Shown piece by piece: positions 58,260 to 64,000 of a stretch of DNA of 64,000 bases. The notes beneath the pieces were generated by a model. The model was given only the letters and a program-made list of their open reading frames with translations, did no database searches and was not told the origin of the DNA. Positions within the stretch are counted from its first letter, which is position 1; each line of letters begins with the position of its first letter. A program made the position numbers and the translations under genes. The DNA comes from Bactericera cockerelli. Taxonomy: Eukaryota; Arthropoda; Insecta; Hemiptera; Triozidae. Location: contig CM044957.1 of the NCBI GenBank assembly GCA_024516035.1, positions 18,063,224 through 18,127,223 of the forward strand. Direction: 5' to 3'.

Positions 58260-61200
58260 ATGAGTATCGGGCGCATCTACTCAATGATTGAACTGGCCAT
58301 AGAGCTAGCCTGGCTGGGCCTGCAGATATTTCTGGCCTTTGTAGAGTCGGCTTACCGCTGTTTGAACCCAAAGCCGTTGAAACGACTCAACACAGAACGC
58401 GTTCTGGTAAATAAAAAGCACCGGCACCATCCAATATTTTTCAGACCATTCGAGTTTTATCTACTTTTGTTTTTATTTTTTTAGAAAAAACTGAGGTTAT
58501 TTTTGAATTCTGCACAACACAGTTAGGAATTCCCCCAAATCGTTTAAAATCGGTTGAACACAACGCAGGGCTTTATCGGCGATTGTCACATCTTTATTGG
58601 TGATTGTGAGTTCAATATCCCTTTACAATTCCTATTTGTGCTGACTGATGCTCACAAGACCTTGGGTTAGAAAAGATATTACCTATAAGGGAAAATAATT
58701 CCAATTTTTCGTGGGAAAGGAAAAATGAGGATCTCTTTTGAGTAAGGAATACTCATACATTTAGGTAACATTTTATTTTCATACTGTTACTCTAATTGAG
58801 TAAGTACAAATAGTTATTTATGTAAATATTATTGTTGTCTTTTTTTAATACCTTACCTTACCAAGTGGCACTACAGCCCGATGTGAGCCTTGGCCTCCTC
58901 AACAATACGCCTCCAAACATGTCTGTCCTTCAACAAATTTCCCCATCCTTTCACTTTCATTGTTTTCAGCTCACTTTGAACTTGGTCCATCCATCTAAGG
59001 CGTGGTCTTCCTTTCTTTCTTGAGTTGTATAATTCTTTTTTTTAATATTCTATTTTAAATAACGTTTGATGAGACTTATGAGGAAAATGTTGATAAAAGT
59101 TACTCTAAACTTTCATGGGCAGGTGATTGGGACCGGACGAGGCATTGGCCGGGAGTTGGCTCTGCAGATGTCCTGCCATGGGGCGGAGGTTATCTGCTGG
59201 GACATTGACGAGAAGTTAAACCAGGCGACGGTGGATGAGACCAAGCATCTCAACGGTAGAGCGTTTGCCTTCACTTGTGACGTCACCAGTCGTGCCGAGG
59301 TGAGTAAACATTGCAGGCAGGAGACCCGGGTTTAAATTCTAAGTCGATGATAGGAAAAAAAAAAAAAAAAAATCGTAGCATTTGTTCTTACAAAAACGAA
59401 CACAATACTTTCGATTTCTACTCTCGGAAGTAATAATACAGATATGTATAGGTATATTTACTTCGGTATTATAGTGTGTAAACCATTCACACACTATATT
59501 ACCGAATCTCTCGGAACTCGAACCATCGACCTCCAGGTTACGAGTCCGCTGCCATCTACATAGTTTAGCTCACTTCAGAGTTCACATTAAGGAAGAACTC
59601 TTTAGGTAATTTTTGACCATTAAGAACAAAATGGCCCGAACCGGGCAATTTTACACACAAAGTTACTTACATACATTAGATTAATAAATTAATAGGGACA
59701 ATAATGTCACTTGAGTCAAACCAGACTCACTTCTTTCGAAAATTAAAGCCGATATCCCACTAAGTGCAACATTTTGTTTGGCAACGTTGCGAAAGCATGG
59801 GACGTAGGGAAATGCTTCGCAACACATGCAATAGAATTTTGCACACCCGATTTTAATATTTGAAGACCACACGGGAAAAACGATGAGGGTACAAAAAATT
59901 ATAAAATTGAGTTATTGGTGGTTTTGGATATTAGGGTACTGGAGGTTTGAGTATTCAAAAATTGCAAAAAAGATGAGGGTACTGTGATACTCGTATCTTA
60001 ATCGAAAAAATATCCATACATGGAAAGAATGATGAAGGTGCATCAGTCAAGGCAAGAAATATTGTTTTTTTTTGCCTTGACTGATGCACCTACTATTTTA
60101 CTTTTTCCATCTAATACAGCCTATTTTATTCTTTAAAAATATCCAATAAAACTTATTTCACTGCGACAGAGCTTTGGAGTTTAATCTTGATTTTCTCGAA
60201 ATAAAAAATCGTGGACCTTCCGTCATCTTTCTTCCCGTGTGGTTTTCATTTGATAATGAAAAGGGGCTGTTGCCTGCGGTACTCTCTTTCACCCACCGAC
60301 CTCAGTAGCTTGATCGATAGGGCGGCGGACTTGTAACCTGGAGGTCGGTGGTTCAAGTCCCGGTTTCAGCGTAGATTTGGTAAAGCGAGTTTGAGTAGTT
60401 GTGATATCACGAAAGTGATTAACACAAATATGATAACTTTTTTTTTTACTCTCTTCCACCCAACCCTTCTGGTCCTCAGGTGCGGCGGGTGGCGGAGCGG
60501 GTGCGGACGGAGGTGGGCGAGGTGAGCATGGTGATCCACTGCTGTGGCCTCTCCAGCCCGCATGCGCTGCTGGAAAGGGGCATGCAGAAAGTGAAGCAAA
60601 CGTTCGAGCTGAGTGTTTTGTCACATTTCTGGGTGAGTAAGCAACTTTTGCCAACGTCTATGGCACATTGAGTGCAACAGATCTCGTGCTGTCACTGAAG
60701 TTAAGGAACGATCAGCGAGTTTAGGACTTGAATGGGTCAGCATTATTTCTGTAGAAAAACCACCATTATTTCTGTAGAATTTAATATCTACAACAAAACC
60801 CCTTTGTCAGTCTGTTATTGCATGCCAAAATGATTTTCAATTTGGTGTGTGTAGACACTGTAGACAGTACTTGAAAAAAAAAAAAGCATTCAAATTCGGA
60901 CCGTTGGTGTCGTGATGCTGGCTAGTCCCAGCCACACTCAAGCTGGGCGAATTTAATTATAAGTTGTTTTTTTCTTATAAATCTCTATCTCTATATATGT
61001 ATATAAAACAGAAAAAAGGACTACCTACCTATGTTTGTTTGTTTGTTTGTCCGGAGTTGTTTAGCCAAAACGGTAAGAGATAGCGAAAAATGTCTCAGAA
61101 TTGACCCCCCCAAAACCATTATCGCTTTGTCCAGAAAAATTATATAAAGTTCAAAAAGGCTTTGCTGTCCGGCAATGCCTTAGTAAATTTGAAATTTAGT

Positions 61201-63487
61201 CCCGTCGCAAAGCACGGGCAAACGGCTAGTTTAGAAATAAGTGCCATTTATTGAATGTATCTTCACAAAATTACCGAGTGATCCAGCCAAATATAAGAAA
61301 CTTTTATTTTGATTTTTCAAAAGCACAATAATATTTCTTCATGTTTCTGTTCGAAGTATTGTAAAGTGGAGATATACCATTGAATTAAAAAAAAGATATC
61401 ATGATTTTGAAAAGATATAGGTAATATTTGAGATGTATTTCAGTATTAATTGATAAATGACATCTGACAAAAATTGACCAAATCAGTTCCAAGAGGCAAC
61501 TTCCTAATGCCGAAATTTTCTTGACCCCGTCGGATTTCGAACCCGGGTCACTTGACGTGCAGGTCAAGCATGCTACCGCTAGACCAAGGTGATCGCTATC
61601 GTCAGTGTCGTGCTCAAATAATAATAATATCGCCTTATTTATACTGCCCGATAAGGACTATTAAAGTCCCATTATTCCAGCAGTAAGCCCAAGACATATT
61701 ATTATGTGGTAAAAATCCCAAATGGGAGGATAACTTGTCATGTCCCGGCTGGGTTTCGAACCCACGACCTCTGGAACCTGTGGATTCACAGAGTGCCGCC
61801 TTTACCTTTGAGCTACCGGGACAGACTTGATCAAATTGTTTTCCTCCCTGTTTCAGCTGCTGGAGGAATTTCTCTCCCCCCCATGCTCTCGTCAGGGCGG
61901 GGGCATTGGGTGACCTTGTCCTCTGTGGCGGGGCTGACCGGACAGCCCCACCACACCTCCATGGCAGCCTCACAGTTCGCGGTTCAGGGTTTGAGTGAGG
62001 CCCTGGGCCAGCAACTCTGGAAGAGGCCTCACATCTATGTGACTCTGGTGCACATCTATCCTTTCCTGCTGTCGGCGGATCTCAAGTCCAATATTCGACT
62101 GAGGTAATAATGTGCTGGGTTAAAATTTATTATTTTATTCATACCTAGCTGGTTAAACTCGCTTAAATAGAAGTAACTATTTCCTTTATCCAAAGCAAAT
62201 TGAATTTTTCTTTTTTTGAACATGACTGGTGACTTTCGAATTTTCGGTGCCCAAAAAAAGAGCTCCTAAGAAAACTGTGTTCAAAGAAAGTCAAATAATT
62301 AATGTCCTCCAACAGTAATGATGGTCTGTAAAGTATGTTTGGAGCTCAAACCAGTCATGAGCTATTTATTTTTGAAATTCAAAAAGTTCTTTGCTGTTCC
62401 ATAAGGGGATTTCTGACCATATTCTGTTCTGCTTTGAACTTCTGATTCAAATTCGGGCGGTCTTTTTAATCTGTTTTACGTTGCCCAACCCGTGGTATGC
62501 CTCCTCTCTGAAAGAGAAGTGTCACAAGAGATTGCCACAGGCAATAACCCCGCCCTCTAGGTAGGACATTATTGTTATTTTCTTTTCTTTTTTACTTAAT
62601 TATTTTGTCATTTGTTTGTTTGTTTTTTTCTTCTTTCTTTTCTTAATTTTATACTGTTGCCTATTTGTCCTCCTAATAAAGCTTAAAAAAAAAAAAAAAA
62701 AAAAAAAAAAATACTTTCATTTAAGTGTCAAATTATTAAACAGGATCAAATCGGGCCCTAAAGTGCTGTGATTGCTTCCAATTCCGATTAGAGGAAGGGT
62801 CTGGCTCTTGCTTACTTAAATTAAATCCTGTTTTATAATTCGACCCTAAAGGACGAATTAATGAACGACACTGAAGCGGAGACTGTTATAATTTTTAATT
62901 ACCATGAGAACAGACAATGACATAACTGAAATCAGATACTAAAGTACCAGTGCCCTCCACGTAGTCCACGTGTTCATTCATTCGGGACTCTCCTTCAACT
63001 CGGTCTAATATAGTGAGGTATGATTGTTTGAAATTCCGATTTGAGGGAGGGTCTGGCTTATCTTAAACTCAATCCTGTTTTATAATCCCACCTAAAGCGT
63101 TGGGTAAACACGAGTGAACATGATGTATACAATTGGAATAGTCTGTCCCGGTAGCTCAGTGGTAAAGGTGGCACTCTGTGAATTCAGAGATTCCAGAAGT
63201 CGTGGGTTCGAAACCCAGCCGGGATATGACAAGTTATCCTCCCATTTGGAATTTTTACCACATAATAATGTGTCTTGAACTTACTGCTGGAATAATGGGA
63301 CTTTAATTGTCCTATTCGGGCAGTATAAATAAGGCGATATTATTATTATTATTTTCCCCAGGATCTCAAGCTACTTTGACACCATGGACCCTGGGGAGGC
63401 AGCCAGGCTCATCATCAACGGGGTCAGGAGGAATGCTGCCGAGATCAGCATACCGGAGAATGCACTGCTCTACAGCAAGCTGCTCAG
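58260..63487 (+). CDS. SDR16C / 17-beta-HSD11-like short-chain dehydrogenase, catalytic residues lost (3' end outside window)
   Basis: Coding exons: 58260-58406, 59123-59299, 60480-60632, 61857-62103 and 63362-63487, all with AG/GT borders; the last ends in phase 2 and the gene continues past the window. An N-terminal hydrophobic helix (IYSMIELAIELAWLGLQIFL) anchors the protein, as in RDH10 and 17-beta-HSD11/13. The Rossmann loop is GTGRGIG and ICWDID puts an acidic residue where NAD(H)-preferring SDRs have it. The active site is degraded: NNAG reads HCCG, the helix-4 Asn is Ser (TFELSVLSHFW), and the YxxxK motif reads MAASQ; only the catalytic Ser (TLSSVAG) remains. Exon 4 starts in frame (LLEEFL) but needs a one-base shift in a 7-C run (61876-61882) to reach the conserved PPMLSSGRGH. 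It is a pseudoenzyme or a decaying gene; an oxidoreductase function should not be assumed. Confidence 0.85.
58858..59036 (-). pseudogene. LINE reverse transcriptase C-terminal fragment in SDR intron 1
   Basis: The minus-strand peptide RPRLRWMDQVQSELKTMKV, then GWGNLLKDRHVWRRIVEEA, then a stop, is the G/RPR.RW.D...W....DR..WR tail of RTE- and related-clade non-LTR elements. Confidence 0.75.
59400..59580 (-). repeat. Old tRNA-derived SINE, family B, in SDR intron 2
   Basis: Minus orientation: GAACTCGAACCATCGACCTC and GGTTACGAGTCCGCTGCC. The stretch before it (ACGAACACAATAC, TCGGAAGTAATAAT) is related to 22268-22315. Confidence 0.6.
60294..60445 (+). repeat. tRNA-derived SINE, family B, just before SDR exon 3
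   Basis: CGACCTCAGTAGCTTGATCG, GTCGGTGGTTCAAGTCCCGG, GTTGTGATATCACGAAAGTG and a T-run. It ends about 33 bp before the acceptor at 60478-60479. Confidence 0.88.
60650..60960 (+). repeat. Old 5S SINE right behind SDR exon 3
   Basis: CCAACGTCTATGGCACATTG, CACTGAAGTTAAGGAACGAT, then an insertion, then GATGCTGGCTAGTCCCAGCC. It begins about 15 bp after the exon 3 donor. Confidence 0.7.
60982..61229 (+). mobile_element. Helitron-like element in SDR intron 3
   Basis: Starts TCTCTATCTCTATATATG after an A and ends with the hairpin CCCGTCGCAAAGCACGGG then CAAACGGCTAG before a T. It has TC...CTAG ends and a 3' hairpin; 248 bp, no coding. Confidence 0.75.
61513..61592 (-). repeat. tRNA-like SINE head
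   Basis: Complement of GGTCTAGCGGTAGCATGCTT and GTGACCCGGGTTCGAAATCC. The acceptor stem does not pair, so it is not a tRNA gene. Confidence 0.65.
61616..61823 (-). repeat. tRNA-derived SINE, family D, just before SDR exon 4
   Basis: Full length in minus orientation with head GCTGGGTTTCGAACCCACGA and GAGCTACCGGGACA. It ends 33 bp before exon 4. A long open frame through it is a SINE-exon artefact. Confidence 0.9.
62440..62712 (+). repeat. Retrotransposed 3' end with AATAAA and poly(A)
   Basis: GCCACAGGCAATAACCCC and a T-rich stretch, then CCTAATAAAGCTT and a run of about 28 A. It looks like a LINE or LINE-mobilised 3' end, in SDR intron 4. Confidence 0.6.
62728..63098. mobile_element. MITE remnants with AAACAGGAT ends
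   Basis: TTAAACAGGATCAAATC (left), TTAAATCCTGTTTTATAAT (62828) and CAATCCTGTTTTATAATCC (63072), with GAGGAAGGGTCTGGCT / GAGGGAGGGTCTGGCT inside, suggest two related short elements, akin to the one at 50917. Confidence 0.5.
63145..63354 (+). repeat. tRNA-derived SINE, family D, abutting SDR exon 5
   Basis: Full length: GTCCCGGTAGCTCAGTGGTA to AATAAGGCGATATTATTATT. Its (ATT)n tail runs directly into TTTTCCCCAG, the exon 5 acceptor at 63360-63361. Confidence 0.92.
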
Positions 63488-63608
63488 GTGCGGAATTATA
63501 ATAATAATAATATTAATTCCGTGTCGGTGAGATAGGGACAGATACCTAAATCACGGTGGTGAGAGGATTATATGGACGCCCAGATCCAATGTCTAGGCTC
63601 CTTTCATG

Positions 63609-63860
63609 TCCATTGATTCTATTTGGTTTTAACGTCCTAACTTGAGGTAGACAGGACGGGGGTTTTACCCTCCATTCGCTGGGAATCATACCAGCTACCC
63701 ACATTAACCTCACCCAGCCTGGGTAGGGCCGGAAATACCAGCCTCACGTGTCTGGAGGGAACAGAATTTTCTTCGAAAAGTCTTCTCCAACCGGGGATCG
63801 AACTCGGGATCTCTAGACTACGGGCAGTAGTCACAACCATTACGCCACGGAGGCTGGCAT
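63609..63860 (-). repeat. tRNA-derived SINE, family C, full length
   Basis: Minus orientation; head complement ATTACGCCACGGAGGCTGGC and GGGGATCGAACTCGGGATCT, core complement CCACATTAACCTCACCCAGC and TTTTACCCTCCATTCGCTGG, end TTTTAACGTCCTAACTTGAG. Confidence 0.9.
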
Positions 63861-63872
63861 TATAATAGACAC

Positions 63873-64000
63873 AGTGCACTTGTAGTCAAGTGGTTAAAGC
63901 TCTAGTCTGATAATCCAGGTAGCGTAGGGATCCGTTGGTTCGAATCCCGCCCAGTACATGAAATTTTCCTCATTAATTTGAGTTTGTGACCACATAATAA
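63873..64000 (+). repeat. tRNA-derived SINE, family E, cut by the window end
   Basis: GTGCACTTGTAGTCAAGTGG, ATCCGTTGGTTCGAATCCCG, GTTTGTGACCACATAATAA. Confidence 0.85.

Noticed and set aside
60633..60671. Read-through of SDR exon 3 giving VSKQLLPTSMAH, which resembles the SDR sequence expected next
   Set aside because: It runs over a consensus donor (GTGAGT) into an old 5S SINE and stops; the real continuation is exon 4. The resemblance is chance.
61706..62107. 133-codon open frame across SDR exon 4
   Set aside because: Its first half is a tRNA-type SINE; only the part from about 61877 is SDR-like, and the exon acceptor at 61855-61856 separates them.

Overview
The window is eukaryotic and reads as an arthropod, most likely insect, nuclear genome. 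It is AT-rich, its genes are split by GT-AG introns, and the space between exons is filled with several generations of transposable elements: mariner, Tc1, piggyBac-type and hAT MITEs, Helitron-like elements, LINE 3' fragments, and many tRNA- and 5S-derived SINEs. The sequence alone does not fix the species. There is no operon, CRISPR array or other prokaryotic feature.

Four host genes can be assembled exon by exon, with splice phases that match. (1) Erlin (ER lipid-raft SPFH protein), minus strand, 27539 to 18689, five coding exons, 322 aa. (2) A MOSPD1/3-type MSP-domain membrane protein, minus strand, 37880 to 34663, five coding exons, 221 aa. (3) Ketohexokinase (PfkB family), plus strand, 48003 to 52110, five coding exons, 320 aa. 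(4) A membrane-anchored short-chain dehydrogenase of the SDR16C / 17-beta-HSD11-like group, plus strand, 58260 to 63487 and running off the window. It has lost three of its four catalytic residues and carries a one-base frameshift. The four genes do not form one pathway. Erlin and the MOSPD-type protein are both ER membrane proteins in related insects and vertebrates, but nothing here shows they act together.

Layout: 1-18500 has no recognisable host gene apart from a possible exon end at the left edge. It holds SINEs, a Tc1 element nested in a larger inverted-repeat element (4239-7065), a U2 snRNA fragment (8517-8577), two long foldback elements (11631-12070, 14633-15480) and a hAT MITE. 18504-27543 is erlin, with a piggyBac-type MITE directly behind its stop codon, a 46-bp minisatellite that multiplies a splice donor, a nearly intact mariner, a 5S SINE and a deleted mariner in its introns. 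28-34.6 kb is intergenic, with a 3-kb element ending in a CAGACAGCAC-type inverted repeat. 34.66-39.4 kb is the MOSPD-type gene and its likely promoter, with a hAT remnant upstream. 40-47.9 kb is repeats, including a 1.7-kb long-TIR element and a 917-bp piggyBac-type element with ten 17-bp palindromes. 48-52.3 kb is ketohexokinase. 52.3-58.2 kb is intergenic repeats. 58.2-64 kb is the SDR gene, with SINEs pressed against three of its splice acceptors.

The strongest second-look items are the donor-multiplying minisatellite in erlin, the catalytically stripped SDR, the palindrome array in the TTAA element, and the two SINE families (5S-headed and tRNA-headed) that share one body.
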